The position numbers were made by a program, and so were the translations under genes. Positions 29,984 through 39,267 of a stretch of 64,000 nucleotides of DNA are shown piece by piece. Source of the DNA: a virus; the IMG/VR virus record IMGVR_UViG_3300030002_000003, positions 29,236-93,235 of that record. One strand, given 5' to 3'. Positions within the stretch are counted from its first letter, which is position 1; the number at the start of each line of letters is the position of its first letter. A model generated the notes under the pieces. It searched no databases, was not told the DNA's origin, and saw only the letters and a list, made by a program, of their open reading frames with translations.

Positions 29984-30952
29984 TTAATTAATCATTTGTT
30001 CAAAGATATTTGCTGCTTTCGCATATCCTACCTTTTTCACTAAATCACTAATATCTTTTGTTTTGTACTTCTTATTGATAAAAACGAAGTCTAGATTATA
30101 CTCTTTTGCTAGTTTTCTAGTAAATTGCATTCCAGTTTTGTCTCTATCATAAAATATTACAATTCTTTTGAATCTCCCTTTTATAGTGTCTATTGCGATT
30201 GTAGATATGATTGCGCTTTCGCTCGGTGGAGCTATTGCCTCATACCCCATTTCATGCAGTGTCATAACATCCTTTAAACTTTTGGTGATTATTAATAGAT
30301 CGCCATTTTCTGACAATTGTTCATACCCCTGAATATCTAAATTGCTTAAGTTTCCTCGCCATTTGTCAAATTTCTTTGCTAATGGCCTGTATATCTTAAA
30401 TTTGTTAAACACTTTATAACTGTAAATTGGATTGTCTGATTCGTATTTGCCTTTAACTTCTCCATTTACTAGAAATCTAGATAGAGCATTTACATTGTAC
30501 TCTTCTAAAGTTTCTTTAGATATACCAAACTGTTTCCAGAATAGTAAATCTTTTTCACTAAATGGTCTTCTAACTACTTTTATCTCAGTTGGCCTACTTG
30601 CGAATGTTCGTCTAGTTACCCGTATCTGAATTTGGTCTAGATTCATTTCCTTTTGGATTTCCTCTAAAGTTTCTTTGTATGTTGTGTAACCTCTTAGTTT
30701 CTTTACAAACTTAAATACGCTTCCGCATTCTCCATTTGCAAGATCTTTATATAGTAAAGTTCCGTCTCTATTGCTCACAAATATTCCAAATGAGGGACTT
30801 GGATCTTCCCTCAATGGACTATTATATGATTTCCCAATTTTAAAATCTCCAATGTACCGTTTAAAAATATCGTATTCCGATACCTTGTCCAATATATCCG
30901 AAAATTCTAATCGCTTGGGCTGCGTTTCTAATATAATGTCTGTGTTAAACAT
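29984..30952 (-). CDS. DnaG-type DNA primase (TOPRIM)
   Basis: 322 residues. N-terminal part has the NSPLREDPSPSFGIF and YKDLANGECGSVFKFV pattern of the phage/DnaG primase zinc-binding domain, but the CHC2 cysteines are missing. The C-terminal part is a TOPRIM domain: LLIITKSLKDVMTL, then GYEAIAPPSES, then IVIFYDRDKTG with Asp269 and Asp271. The Glu normally found in the first TOPRIM motif is Lys224 here. It would synthesise RNA primers for the DnaB-like helicase at 32973-33974. Ends 31 bases before the tRNA-like element; starts 12 bases after the stop of the SSB-like gene. Confidence 0.85.
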   Translation of the reverse strand: MFNTDIILETQPKRLEFSDILDKVSEYDIFKRYIGDFKIGKSYNSPLREDPSPSFGIFVSNRDGTLLYKDLANGECGSVFKFVKKLRGYTTYKETLEEIQKEMNLDQIQIRVTRRTFASRPTEIKVVRRPFSEKDLLFWKQFGISKETLEEYNVNALSRFLVNGEVKGKYESDNPIYSYKVFNKFKIYRPLAKKFDKWRGNLSNLDIQGYEQLSENGDLLIITKSLKDVMTLHEMGYEAIAPPSESAIISTIAIDTIKGRFKRIVIFYDRDKTGMQFTRKLAKEYNLDFVFINKKYKTKDISDLVKKVGYAKAANIFEQMIN

Positions 30953-30964
30953 TTCAATTACTTA

Positions 30965-31552
30965 TTAGAATGGACTGTTTGAAGTTGCTCCAAATGTAGC
31001 GGCTGCTGATTTGGTAGTTTGTTCTACGTCCCCCATTTCTGGTCTAACGAAAACGTCAATCTTTAAGTCTTTCACTTTTGATTCGCTAGCTGGGATTTCC
31101 ATGCTTTCGATAAATGTGTATTTGGCGTATTTTGGGAGTGATGTGTATCCCGTATTGCCATATACGACTTTTAGTCTAACTTTCTTTGATTTGTCTGTTG
31201 CATCTAGCATTCCTTTTACCCATTTACCAAATTGGTCAAATGATTCGGCGCTAAAGCTGCTTAATTGTTCTTTTGTATACCAAACTTGTAAGATCTGAAG
31301 TATTCTTCTAACTTGGTTATTGGCTTTCGCTTCTAATTCCTCGGTAGACTGATCAGCTCTTTTTGTTGGTTCATATTCAGTGTGAGTTAACTGTGCTCCG
31401 TTCTTATCGAACGCGAATTCTAGAAATAAATTTCCGTTTGCACTTCTTTCCTGTCTAACTCCTACTAGGCTTACATCTTCATGTATACCTCCTTCTAAGT
31501 ATGAAACATCTTTAGTTTCTATCTTAAAAGCACTATCTGTACTAAATATCAT
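30965..31552 (-). CDS. candidate single-stranded DNA-binding protein
   Basis: 195 residues. N-terminal half is beta-rich, as in OB folds; the C-terminus is a flexible Thr/Ala/Ser tail ending in NSPF, reminiscent of the SSB tip, though without the acidic run. It sits between the primase and the RecA-like ATPase, the place for SSB or annealing accessory proteins in phage replication modules. Assignment rests on context and tail, so it is tentative. Confidence 0.6.
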   Translation of the reverse strand: MIFSTDSAFKIETKDVSYLEGGIHEDVSLVGVRQERSANGNLFLEFAFDKNGAQLTHTEYEPTKRADQSTEELEAKANNQVRRILQILQVWYTKEQLSSFSAESFDQFGKWVKGMLDATDKSKKVRLKVVYGNTGYTSLPKYAKYTFIESMEIPASESKVKDLKIDVFVRPEMGDVEQTTKSAAATFGATSNSPF

Positions 31553-31563
31553 CTTCTTCTCTG

Positions 31564-32307
31564 TTAATCGTTATCTGGTAAAAATACCCTGTCCCAAAAG
31601 GTTGTGATTCTGTTGTCCTCGTCGGATTCAGCGATCACTATTTCTTGTCCCCTTATGTGAGGCTGTCTGGCCTCTACTATAAAGTCTCCTCCTCCATTGA
31701 AATTCAAAATCGTTTGATTCTTCATTCTATAAAGAAATCCTATTGCGTCAGCATCAGCTGCTACTAGCCTTGCTGTTTTACCTGATAAGTCTATAGACAT
31801 TTCGCTTAATTCTTTTCCGTCCTTATTGATCATTGCGTCCTTAACGTGGCAAATCAATATTAATGTAGGGGATAGTGTTTTAAACATGTCTATAACCTTA
31901 AAGAAGGCCTCTCTTACGAAAAGCCATCCAGCTCCATTTGGAAGTTTTCTAACGTCATCGTTGTAGTTCTTTCCTTGTGGAGTTTCTTGGTAAAGTTTTA
32001 AAGCAAGCGGCATAATCATTTCTTCCAACTTAGTTCCATTGTCAATGGTTACATAGTTATAGATATATTTGCCAGCTGCTTTATTTGCTGTTGCAATTGA
32101 TGCGGCTGTTTCAGAAAGTTCTGTTATATTTGCAGCCTTCACTACCATTGCTGATAAGAAATCTGTCCCGTTTTCGAGGTCAATTATAAGGTTATTTTCT
32201 AAAGCAGCCGCGATTGTAGTCTTTCCTGACTTAGGTTTCCCAAAGTACACGAAAAATTTTGGATTTGATATTTTCGGAGTGCTTTTTATCGTTGGTAGTG
32301 TAATCAT
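31564..32307 (-). CDS. RecA-like P-loop ATPase (AAA_24/Sak4-type)
   Basis: 247 residues. Walker A is GKPKSGKTT with Lys29 right after a beta strand (FFVYF), followed by NNLIIDLENGTDFL; a Walker B-like strand TLILICHVKDA lies near residue 150. This layout matches phage AAA_24/Sak4 ATPases, which act as single-strand annealing or recombination motors, often next to SSB. Upstream (32308-32421) carries the shared element at 32369-32381 and TTGATAA repeats, probably its promoter region. Confidence 0.82.
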   Translation of the reverse strand: MITLPTIKSTPKISNPKFFVYFGKPKSGKTTIAAALENNLIIDLENGTDFLSAMVVKAANITELSETAASIATANKAAGKYIYNYVTIDNGTKLEEMIMPLALKLYQETPQGKNYNDDVRKLPNGAGWLFVREAFFKVIDMFKTLSPTLILICHVKDAMINKDGKELSEMSIDLSGKTARLVAADADAIGFLYRMKNQTILNFNGGGDFIVEARQPHIRGQEIVIAESDEDNRITTFWDRVFLPDND

Positions 32308-32339
32308 ATATTTTTATGTATATTCTGACGCTACTGTGA

Positions 32340-32385
32340 TTTGTATTTTGATAAGATTTGATAAGTGGTGATATGATTTGTTAAT
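32340..32385 (-). promoter_or_regulatory. repeat-containing upstream element (copy 1)
   Basis: On the minus strand ACAAATCATATCA (32369-32381) is followed by two TTATCAAA-type repeats, 60-75 bases before the ATPase start. The identical 13-mer with the same repeats occurs again before the gene starting at 34506. Likely an operator, promoter element or iteron set; function inferred from duplication and position. Confidence 0.5.
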
Positions 32386-32421
32386 TATTCACGGCTCTGT
32401 CATTTGTATTTCATCCGAAGA

Positions 32422-32961
32422 TTAGTACAAGTTTTTGATTGTGATCACCAGCGTTTTGATTGTTTCCAATTGAGCTGATGTGTAAACATTACTGTTCGCT
32501 TTGGTGCGAGGGATAATGTTCAAACCAATTTTGAAGAAGTTATCGAAAACTTCTACCTTTTGGCCTCCTGTGTAGAATGATGAACCGGTTTCACGAGTTA
32601 CATATTTTGGTGCAGGTTTGCGAGCTGCTGCGAATGCGGCAAGTTCTGATTCGATTTTATTCCAATCTTTTAACAGATTGTATACTGGATTGTAACCTTT
32701 GCCACATGCGTAGTTAGGATCTTTTACCCAGTTAATATCGTGGTTTTTCGCGGTTCCGAAAGTCAACAATTCTGTTGGTCCGGCATATTCAATTCCTCGT
32801 AGCTCACGACCCGATTTCAATGTGAAAGGGGCATCCATACCGGCAATGGTTAACCATGGGTATTTTGTGGTGATGTTTTTTACAAACTGTGATTTGTAAT
32901 AACCGTTTTTGTCTTGAGCGATCGTTGGCAATTGTACTGCGAAAGTTGATTTATTTGTCAT
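32422..32961 (-). CDS. early hypothetical protein
   Basis: 179 residues, no cysteine cluster, signal peptide or membrane segment. Beta-rich N-terminus (FAVQLPTIAQDKNGYY) and a helical C-terminus. It lies between the DnaB-like helicase and the RecA-like ATPase, so a role in replication or recombination is plausible. Codon use is richer in GC-ending codons than the helicase gene beside it. Not recognised. Confidence 0.7.
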   Translation of the reverse strand: MTNKSTFAVQLPTIAQDKNGYYKSQFVKNITTKYPWLTIAGMDAPFTLKSGRELRGIEYAGPTELLTFGTAKNHDINWVKDPNYACGKGYNPVYNLLKDWNKIESELAAFAAARKPAPKYVTRETGSSFYTGGQKVEVFDNFFKIGLNIIPRTKANSNVYTSAQLETIKTLVITIKNLY

Positions 32962-32972
32962 CCTGGTAATTT

Positions 32973-33974
32973 TTAAATTTTAATTTCTAATTGTGTCTCT
33001 GGCGCTTTTTGTTCTTCTTCTTCAGATTCTTTTAAGTTATTATATTTTAAGTCGTTTATGAACTTAAGTATTTTAACTTCCCCCTCTCTATTCTTTATTA
33101 TGTGTAGGTATATGCAGTCTCTTACAGGGAGGTTTTGAAATCCATAAGATAGGATTCCTAGTATTTCGGGGCGGTGTATTACTATTACGTAATCTGAACC
33201 TTGAAATACTGCATCACTTGACGATAAGTCTGAGCGTTGTGGGTAATGCAATGAACTATTGTTTATCCTCTCTGGACTTTCAATGTTTCTGTTCATTTGC
33301 GATATCTGAATAATGGAGGTTTTGCCAATTTTCTTAGCCTCCATAAGTGTTTTCTCTAAATCTACTATTATTTCTCTTTCTCCACCAGTACCACTACCTT
33401 TAATTAGTAATGTATGGTCTATTATAACAACTAGCCATTTTCCTTTGGCTAGCGTCTCCTGAAAGAAACTAATAGTATTTGCAATCTCTTGTACATTCCC
33501 TGGTGTGTCTACATAGTAAATCGGATAGTTTACTATCTCCTTTGCTTCTGATTCTACACTGGCAATGTCCGCTTCTGATATAGGGCCTGATTCGGCCGCA
33601 CTATATAATTCAGTAGTGGTTTTTTTGAGTTTGTAGGATAATTTTCTACCAACTTGCTTACTCGCTAACATCTCAAATGAAAACGATAATACGATTGTTG
33701 ATTCATCCTGATTTAGATCTATTAGATCAGTTTCTAACGAATTCACAAATGAACTTTTACCACTGCCAGAAATTCCGGCAATTGTATATATTGCATTTGG
33801 CTCTATACCCCCCATTGTTAGTCGGTTTAGTTTAGGCCATCTCGTTACTAACGATTTTGCTTTATTTGTTCTTCTGTCTTTGATATATCTAACAATTTCT
33901 CCTGTTGCTGATGATATATGCCTGTAAGTTAATATCTTTTTATTCGACTTTAGCTCCATACATTTCATCTGCAT
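32973..33974 (-). CDS. DnaB-family (SF4) replicative helicase
   Basis: 333 residues. RecA-type core only: the segment RLTMGGIEPNAIYTIAGISGSGKSS gives Walker A with Lys73, LSFSFEM is the usual DnaB strand, WLVVIIDHTLL gives Walker B Asp186, and TSIIQISQMNR is motif H4. The N-terminal primase-binding domain of cellular DnaB is absent. It unwinds DNA at the fork with the primase encoded two genes downstream. The start overlaps the upstream gene by 35 bases; Met3 or Met6 are alternative starts. Confidence 0.88.
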   Translation of the reverse strand: MQMKCMELKSNKKILTYRHISSATGEIVRYIKDRRTNKAKSLVTRWPKLNRLTMGGIEPNAIYTIAGISGSGKSSFVNSLETDLIDLNQDESTIVLSFSFEMLASKQVGRKLSYKLKKTTTELYSAAESGPISEADIASVESEAKEIVNYPIYYVDTPGNVQEIANTISFFQETLAKGKWLVVIIDHTLLIKGSGTGGEREIIVDLEKTLMEAKKIGKTSIIQISQMNRNIESPERINNSSLHYPQRSDLSSSDAVFQGSDYVIVIHRPEILGILSYGFQNLPVRDCIYLHIIKNREGEVKILKFINDLKYNNLKESEEEEQKAPETQLEIKI

Positions 33975-34506
33975 TTCTAATCACACTTACATCGTTCATG
34001 GCATCAGCATAGAGTAACCACTCTTCTGATAATAACCATTTTGACATCCTCTTCATGTATTGCAATGAATTTCCTGCTTTTCGAGTTTTAACCTCGAAAT
34101 TGAGACACTCAAGCATTGATTCATGCTTACTTAAACTTTTTCCTACTATCTTTTGATAGTATTTTCTGCACCTTGAAATATCACCACGTAGGTAATCCTT
34201 CTGTCCATCTGGTCGAGTCGTTGAAGTTGGATAAGCTTCATAGAATTCATCGAAAAAGTCTCTTTGCTTATACTTCATTTTGAAGTTTTCAGTAAGATGC
34301 AGATTCTTTGTTATTCCATCAGTGTAAGTTGATTCTGTTGTTAGTATATTTTGTTCTTTTAAATTATTAATATCTGTATCATCAATGCGGATAACATTAA
34401 TCAATGATTTGATATCAATTTTGTCTATTAATAATTTAATTAGTACAAACTGATTCATAGTAATTTTAAGGCGTTTAGCCTCGTCCAAATCTATTTCTAT
34501 CAGCAT
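33940..34506 (-). CDS. putative replication initiator or helicase-loader-like protein
   Basis: 188 residues. The N-terminal 80 residues (MNQFVLIKLLIDK…INNLKEQNIL) look like a winged-helix domain; the C-terminal part has FFDEFYEAYP, a pattern found in phage replisome organisers. It is encoded directly upstream of and overlapping the helicase gene, as helicase loaders often are. No ATPase motif. Preceded by the second copy of the 13-base element. Function inferred from context. Confidence 0.65.
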   Translation of the reverse strand: MLIEIDLDEAKRLKITMNQFVLIKLLIDKIDIKSLINVIRIDDTDINNLKEQNILTTESTYTDGITKNLHLTENFKMKYKQRDFFDEFYEAYPTSTTRPDGQKDYLRGDISRCRKYYQKIVGKSLSKHESMLECLNFEVKTRKAGNSLQYMKRMSKWLLSEEWLLYADAMNDVSVIRNADEMYGAKVE

Positions 34507-34534
34507 TCTATTTTTTACTTTAAAGTTAAAAAGG

Positions 34535-34570
34535 GAATATTTGATAAAATTTGATATGATTTGTGTTTGT
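34535..34570 (-). promoter_or_regulatory. repeat-containing upstream element (copy 2)
   Basis: The 13-mer ACAAATCATATCA (34552-34564, minus strand) with following TATCAAA repeats, 46-58 bases before the start at 34506. Identical to the element before the ATPase gene at 32307. Confidence 0.5.
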
Positions 34571-34742
34571 AGGAGTGGTATCGACTTCCGGAATCGGCTA
34601 GTATAAAACTCCCTAAAAATAATTCTAGCATTCTTTTATAGACGCAATAATGCAAATTTTGTCTATATTTTTATTGGTAGATTAGTAATGCATGAGTAAT
34701 TTATGTCGGACTCGATTGCTTGCCGTATTTATTACTAATCTA
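34571..34742 (-). ncRNA. two structured elements: GGAGT hairpin and 12-bp long-stem element
   Basis: First, GGAGT/ACTCC encloses an inner TTCCGGAA palindrome (about 34571-34613). Second, TAGATTAGTAAT (34678-34689) pairs perfectly with ATTACTAATCTA (34731-34742) around 41 bases. The long-stem element resembles others between minus-strand genes at 44619, 45397, 46430, 52331 and 52832. Possible processing site, terminator or small RNA. Confidence 0.45.
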
Positions 34743-34743
34743 T

Positions 34744-34809
34744 TGTTAAAGCGAGGGGATTGGACCCTCTTATCAATTTGTCATATTGATATTCTCCGTT
34801 GCCTTATTT
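34744..34809 (-). tRNA. tRNA-Val-like element lacking a D arm
   Basis: T arm GAGGG TCCAATC CCCTC and an anticodon arm TCAAT ATGACAA ATTGA (loop reads GAC at the anticodon position, Val) are clear on the minus strand. There is no normal D arm, and no acceptor 5' strand pairs with GCTTTAA. It follows the stop of the upstream gene directly. A degenerate tRNA or a tRNA-like processing element. Confidence 0.35.
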
Positions 34810-34811
34810 GT

Positions 34812-35648
34812 TTAAATTCCATTCCATAATGGTGGCGTTATAGTTACTCCTTGATTTCCGAAGTAATGCCTAGTTTCTCCTACATTTCCTAGCCGTGATC
34901 CAATGTAACTCGTACTTCTCAGCTCATTTAATTGTGCGTATATGCTTCGGTTTACTGGGTCGTTAAAAATTGCGCTTGTTTCTGTTGGTTGCGATGATAC
35001 TGGCTCTTCATTAGGAATACTTACTCTTACCGTTTCAGAATCTTCTTTCGTAGATATAACGTAAGTCGCCTTGGTTGGCTCTTGTGCCAATTCTACTAAA
35101 TTGTCTAATTTTTCCATTGCAATCTCATCCAATGTTTTTTGTACGAACTCTTCAGCGCCTAACTTTTCCTGAATTTCAATTGCAATATCTTCGTAAGCTT
35201 CATTAGTCAGTTCGATGGTTTCTATTCCATCTATTGATTTTTCTCCCTTTCCTCCGATATAGATTGTTTTTTCGCTTGACATTCCTTTTAAGTAGTCCCT
35301 AAAGATTTCCTCATCTCTCATGTCGAAGTTATTTATAATCTTGGTTACTTCTATGTCTGTTTTTTGAAACGCTTTTCTTTTGAATAAGTAGCTTACTAAA
35401 CATCCCTTTCCTATTGCCGCTTCTATCGCATCCGTCAGTTTATTGCTGAGATCTGCATTAATTTTGACAATATCGTCACCAGGTATCTTTATGTATTTTA
35501 CTGCTCCAATAGTGGCACCTTCTGCTAAATCTCGTATAGGTTTAGCATAGTCTAAAAAGACTGGCATTACCTTAGATGTTTCGTAGGTCGCGTTAACTAT
35601 CTTTTCCTTTAAGCTGTTAGTTAAAGTATTTGATAATATTATGATCAT
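34812..35648 (-). CDS. early hypothetical protein
   Basis: 278 residues. N-terminal half mixed alpha/beta (VMPVFLDYAKPIRDLAEGA), middle with TIYIGGKGEKSIDGIETIEL, then an acidic helix and a Ser/Thr/Pro-rich linker before a C-terminal segment (VNRSIYAQLNELR). No motif recognised. Ends 2 bases before the tRNA-like element; starts 3 bases after the upstream gene's stop. Confidence 0.7.
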   Translation of the reverse strand: MIIILSNTLTNSLKEKIVNATYETSKVMPVFLDYAKPIRDLAEGATIGAVKYIKIPGDDIVKINADLSNKLTDAIEAAIGKGCLVSYLFKRKAFQKTDIEVTKIINNFDMRDEEIFRDYLKGMSSEKTIYIGGKGEKSIDGIETIELTNEAYEDIAIEIQEKLGAEEFVQKTLDEIAMEKLDNLVELAQEPTKATYVISTKEDSETVRVSIPNEEPVSSQPTETSAIFNDPVNRSIYAQLNELRSTSYIGSRLGNVGETRHYFGNQGVTITPPLWNGI

Positions 35649-35651
35649 TTG

Positions 35652-36122
35652 TTATTCGATTTGAAATTTAACTTTTTCGTTATAAGTGTCCAATTCCTTT
35701 TGGGCAAGTGCTTTTTGCTCGTTTAAGATTACGAGTTCTTTTTCAATGAATTGGCGAGTGAAAGTTACGGATTCTCCGTCTTCTTTCTTTGTTGGAATTC
35801 GCTCAATTTTCGTAATTCGTTCTTTCAGCTGTTGCAGCGTGAAGATTGTCGGATATACACAATTCGTTGGAATCTGACTTGGTTCTGTAAGACCCATGTT
35901 GATTGCCTGAATGTATACTTTCGTTTTAATCAAATTTGCTTCGAATTTTTTAATTTCGGCATATACTGCGGCTAGATCAAATAATGGTTTAGAACCATTT
36001 TTGAATACATTGTATTGATTGATACGAGCCCAGTTTTGTTTGATCCCTTCGATAAGAGATTCGCGTTTTTCGATTAAGATCTGAGAAGTTGATTTTGTTG
36101 CTGGTAATGTTGTTTTTGTCAT
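35652..36122 (-). CDS. early hypothetical protein, coiled-coil
   Basis: 156 residues from the start chosen at 36122 (MTKTTLPATKS), because AATCAAT stands directly before it, as before many genes of this block; an upstream in-frame ATG at 36215 would put coding sequence into the terminator stem. Mostly long amphipathic helices (residues 20-80 and 105-156), consistent with a coiled coil. Function unknown. Confidence 0.7.
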   Translation of the reverse strand: MTKTTLPATKSTSQILIEKRESLIEGIKQNWARINQYNVFKNGSKPLFDLAAVYAEIKKFEANLIKTKVYIQAINMGLTEPSQIPTNCVYPTIFTLQQLKERITKIERIPTKKEDGESVTFTRQFIEKELVILNEQKALAQKELDTYNEKVKFQIE

Positions 36123-36183
36123 ATTGATTATATATTTTAGATTGATACATGTTTTATCTAACCCAAATACATTTCTCCCTGTG

Positions 36184-36250
36184 TTGACTATTGAGTGATC
36201 ATTCCCAATAGTCAAAAAAATCAGTCTCTACGTTTGCAGAGACTGATTTT
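36184..36250 (-). terminator. tandem hairpins with intrinsic terminator, minus strand
   Basis: AATCAGTCTCT/AGAGACTGATT (36219-36229 with 36238-36248) is followed on the minus strand by seven T. A second stem TTGACTATT/AATAGTCAA (36184-36192 with 36207-36215) lies just beyond. Terminates transcription coming from the gene at 36397-36927. Confidence 0.8.
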
Positions 36251-36396
36251 GTATTTTTAAAGTCCAAATTTTATTATAGTTATAGTTTTGTAGAGAGACA
36301 TTAAAGTTGGTGCTATTCCATACAGTGTTACCCAAGGTCAAGCTCTTTAAGTTTTTAAGGTGTTGCCCATCTTTCTTTATTCTATTTCTACTTTTA

Positions 36397-36927
36397 TTAA
36401 TCTTCTTCTATTACTATTACTTGGTCAGCTTGATTAAACATAGCTGCAATGTTATTCGCGGTACTACGTTTGTTGAAGCTTGATTTTGTAAACGAGACTA
36501 CATTTTGTATAGTTGGTTTACGAAAAGATTCTCGGAGTTCGACTGTAATTTCTTGTCCGATTGGTTGTTTGCGCTGCTGCGACAGCATTATTGGTTCCTC
36601 CATCGTTATGTGCGCTTGGTACAAAAGACGGATAATTTCAGTTCTATCACATTCTCCTAAGAGTTCGTCCATTGCTGCACGAGTGAGTTGTTGCACGAAA
36701 AGGAAAACTTCCTTTTTATTACAGATACCATCAATAATGGTTTTTACCGCAGATAGAAAATCTACTCTGTTGTCCGGTATTTTCCAAAGCCATCTTACGA
36801 TAACTCCATGTTTATTGTATGATACTTCGCCACGTCCATCAATTATGAATGTATTTGGCGGATTCATGTACTGGTTGACGAGTTCAGAAAATCGAACTAC
36901 ATCAACGTAAGATAATCCTTTTTTCAT
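36397..36927 (-). CDS. early hypothetical protein
   Basis: 176 residues, soluble. N-terminal alpha/beta part (FIIDGRGEVSYNKHGVIVRWLWKIP), helical middle, acidic C-terminal tail (QVIVIEED). No motif recognised. AGTCAAT lies 3 bases before the start codon. Followed by a strong terminator and, on the other side, separated by 20 bases from the next minus-strand gene. Confidence 0.65.
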   Translation of the reverse strand: MKKGLSYVDVVRFSELVNQYMNPPNTFIIDGRGEVSYNKHGVIVRWLWKIPDNRVDFLSAVKTIIDGICNKKEVFLFVQQLTRAAMDELLGECDRTEIIRLLYQAHITMEEPIMLSQQRKQPIGQEITVELRESFRKPTIQNVVSFTKSSFNKRSTANNIAAMFNQADQVIVIEED

Positions 36928-36947
36928 ATTGACTATGAATTAAAAGG

Positions 36948-37427
36948 TTAATCTTCTAAACGATACAGCTCGCGTTTTGCGTTGTTTGCGTCAATCACAT
37001 TTTCCAACGCTTCCATTTGGTCTGCGATGTCTTTTTGGATTGCTGCTAAGCGGTTGTATTCGCCTTGGTTTGCTGCATTTACGATATCGGTAACTACGTC
37101 GTAGTCAGCGAAAAATGCCTCTTTGTCTTTTTCAGACACTCCCGGATTGTAACGTCCAGATTCAGAGATAAACTCCTGATTGGCAGGTATGGTCATTCCT
37201 TTTTCGCCACCACCGTTTACGATGATAGTGTCAGAATTACCGATGCCTTTGATTGATTTTACTTCGTTTACCACAATTGTTTTGGTGGTATACAGTTTTG
37301 CTTTTGTTTCGATTCTGGCCTCTGGGCCTTTTGATTTGTGAGTGGCATCAAGATCAGCTACTTCGATTGTGTGAATTGTAGCATCAAGATGCAAGATCCG
37401 CTTTGCGGGATTGATATTTTTGTTCAT
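36948..37427 (-). CDS. early hypothetical protein
   Basis: 159 residues. First half beta-rich with many Thr/Val/Ile, middle Gly-rich (IIVNGGGEKGM), C-terminal helix with coiled-coil character (about 115-155). No motif recognised. Codons are more GC-rich than in the replication genes. It is the first gene after the 1.8-kb non-coding stretch 37428-39267. Confidence 0.65.
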   Translation of the reverse strand: MNKNINPAKRILHLDATIHTIEVADLDATHKSKGPEARIETKAKLYTTKTIVVNEVKSIKGIGNSDTIIVNGGGEKGMTIPANQEFISESGRYNPGVSEKDKEAFFADYDVVTDIVNAANQGEYNRLAAIQKDIADQMEALENVIDANNAKRELYRLED

Positions 37428-39267
37428 TTTTTTTAATTTGGTTTTTTAATATTGATTATTTATTCGGGATTTGATTCCCATTGATTGTTTGCATATGTTA
37501 GCGCGTAGCTTAATGATAGAGTCTGTCCAACAAGGCCCTCCTGATCAATTAACAATGTTTGCTTTGAAAAAAAACACCTAATTTACGATTAGATTATGGG
37601 TTTTGCGCCCACTTCAGTTATTAGTTCGATATTTGCCCGTTTAAGGCTGTTTTGCGGCGTTCTAAGCCATTGTAATATTGAAATTGATAAATTGCATAGC
37701 TTTGAATGAAATGCTCTTATATCGCTTTAAAATGCTTTTACTAAGTAGTATGTTAATTATGGGCTGCTCCATCAATTAAATCACTTTATACCATGTTACT
37801 GTCTATTTAGTAATAGATCTATAAACAGATTGGCCTGTGTACAGTATATATTGTGACCGTTTGCCTACCATTTGTCCGTTGTTTTTACTTTTCTGTTTGA
37901 AAACAAAAACAGTGAAAAAGAACCCATAATGTGCGCGAATCTCGTATTAGCTCCTCATATAAATGAATATTGGTGTTCTAAAATCCCTAGTAAGCCCTCG
38001 AATGCTTAGCGCTATTTAATCTTTTGATTGATATTTCTTTGTATTTCCTCTATTTAGTGACGATTTTTTATCTCCCAGGCAAGGGACTACTTCGAGATTA
38101 TTAATTTATCTCGTTTCGCTTTGTGTACAGTTTGGACCTGCTTGCTTTCGGTATTATTCGTTAGACGACCAGCATGTTAAATACTTAGGTTCCTAAACTT
38201 TAAGGCATTCTTAATCTATTTCCTGACCCGTGTCGGTCTTTCTATAAATCGTTGACATGATCTTTTAAGTAACTTCATGTTTCTACTTTGTGTTGGTGCT
38301 TGGCTGCTGCCTCCATTCAATATTCCTCCCCTGAGGATACTTACTAATACACAGTAATACTATGGGTGAATTACTTTCCCTAATTCGCAGCTTTTGATTC
38401 CTAGCGGTAGAATCTGTTGAAATGTATTATCCCATTTCAGGACTTCCGATCTCTGTTGTGTCATCGGGTAACACTCTAGTTCTTTAATTGCGCAATACAT
38501 TATACCTTGTAACGCAGGTTGTTAATTTCCATCTTTTTCTTCTGTCATAAATTAACTAAACTCGACAGGGGCTCTCACTCCTTATTCCTAAAGGAAACTA
38601 TTGAACTGGCCAATACTTGAAGGCTTGAGATATAGTTATGGTGCTGCTTATGTATTTTTCACATACATATCTTGCTAACTATTTTTACTCCTGGTCTTAT
38701 GCTTTCTGGACGGCCTATCTTGGAGTGATACTCAATTTGAGCTGAGTTTTTGAATGGTATATAATTTGTGCCCTCCCACGGTTTCCTTATATCCTTTGTT
38801 TGTGATTCATTTTTTTCCACCATCACTAGTGGCCTGCTTGGTAAAGCATACTATCGGCTTTCGCCTTAATTGTTCTCTAGATTCCAAAGTCATAAAGCCA
38901 ATTCTACTTCCGCGATACACTGCGCAAGCTTAAAGCATGTGTGGATTTTCTCAAAAGCTATTCCGTGCTGTTCAGCCCTTTACGCGTTGTTTCATGGCGG
39001 GGCTGAGTCGTCTACCATCGGGGGTTTCATCGTTTTGGACATTTTATATAGCGGCAGTCCCCAGTCGCATTTTAATTGCATATCTCTACCAAAGTGGCAT
39101 GACAATCTCGTTAGTGATTAATATTATGATAACTTTATGATAGCTACTACCTTTTATATAGCGCCCTGCACTCTATCGACCGAGTAACGCTTCAGCTTTC
39201 TATTGATTCCCCTTTTGCTGATATTTGGTCTCCATTTCCTCTCACACCTGTTTTGTGCGGATTTTGT
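37428..39267 (-). ncRNA. 1.8-kb non-coding, hairpin-dense region (candidate large structured RNA)
   Basis: No convincing gene on either strand over 1.84 kb, although neighbours are packed tightly. Stems are frequent, for example TGAAATG/CATTTCA (38418-38424 with 38433-38439), TATGTAT/ATACATA (38649-38655 with 38663-38669) and GAGAT/ATCTC near 38090. The sequence is less AT-biased than intergenic spacers and lacks simple repeats. Strand is assumed from the flanking genes. Short plus-strand frames at 38870-39140 look like chance. It could contain one or several structured RNAs; limits unknown. Confidence 0.4.

Noticed and set aside
36449-36910. 153-residue plus-strand frame opposite 36397-36927
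   Set aside because: Cys/Ser/Arg-rich antisense of the minus-strand gene, which has a leader motif and a terminator.
37500-37525. Plus-strand D-arm-like sequence GTAGCTTAATGATAGAGT
   Set aside because: No anticodon arm with T33, no T arm and no acceptor partner downstream; not a tRNA.
38870-39140. Two short plus-strand frames inside the 1.8-kb gene-free stretch
   Set aside because: Opposite to the block direction, overlapping each other, composition not protein-like.
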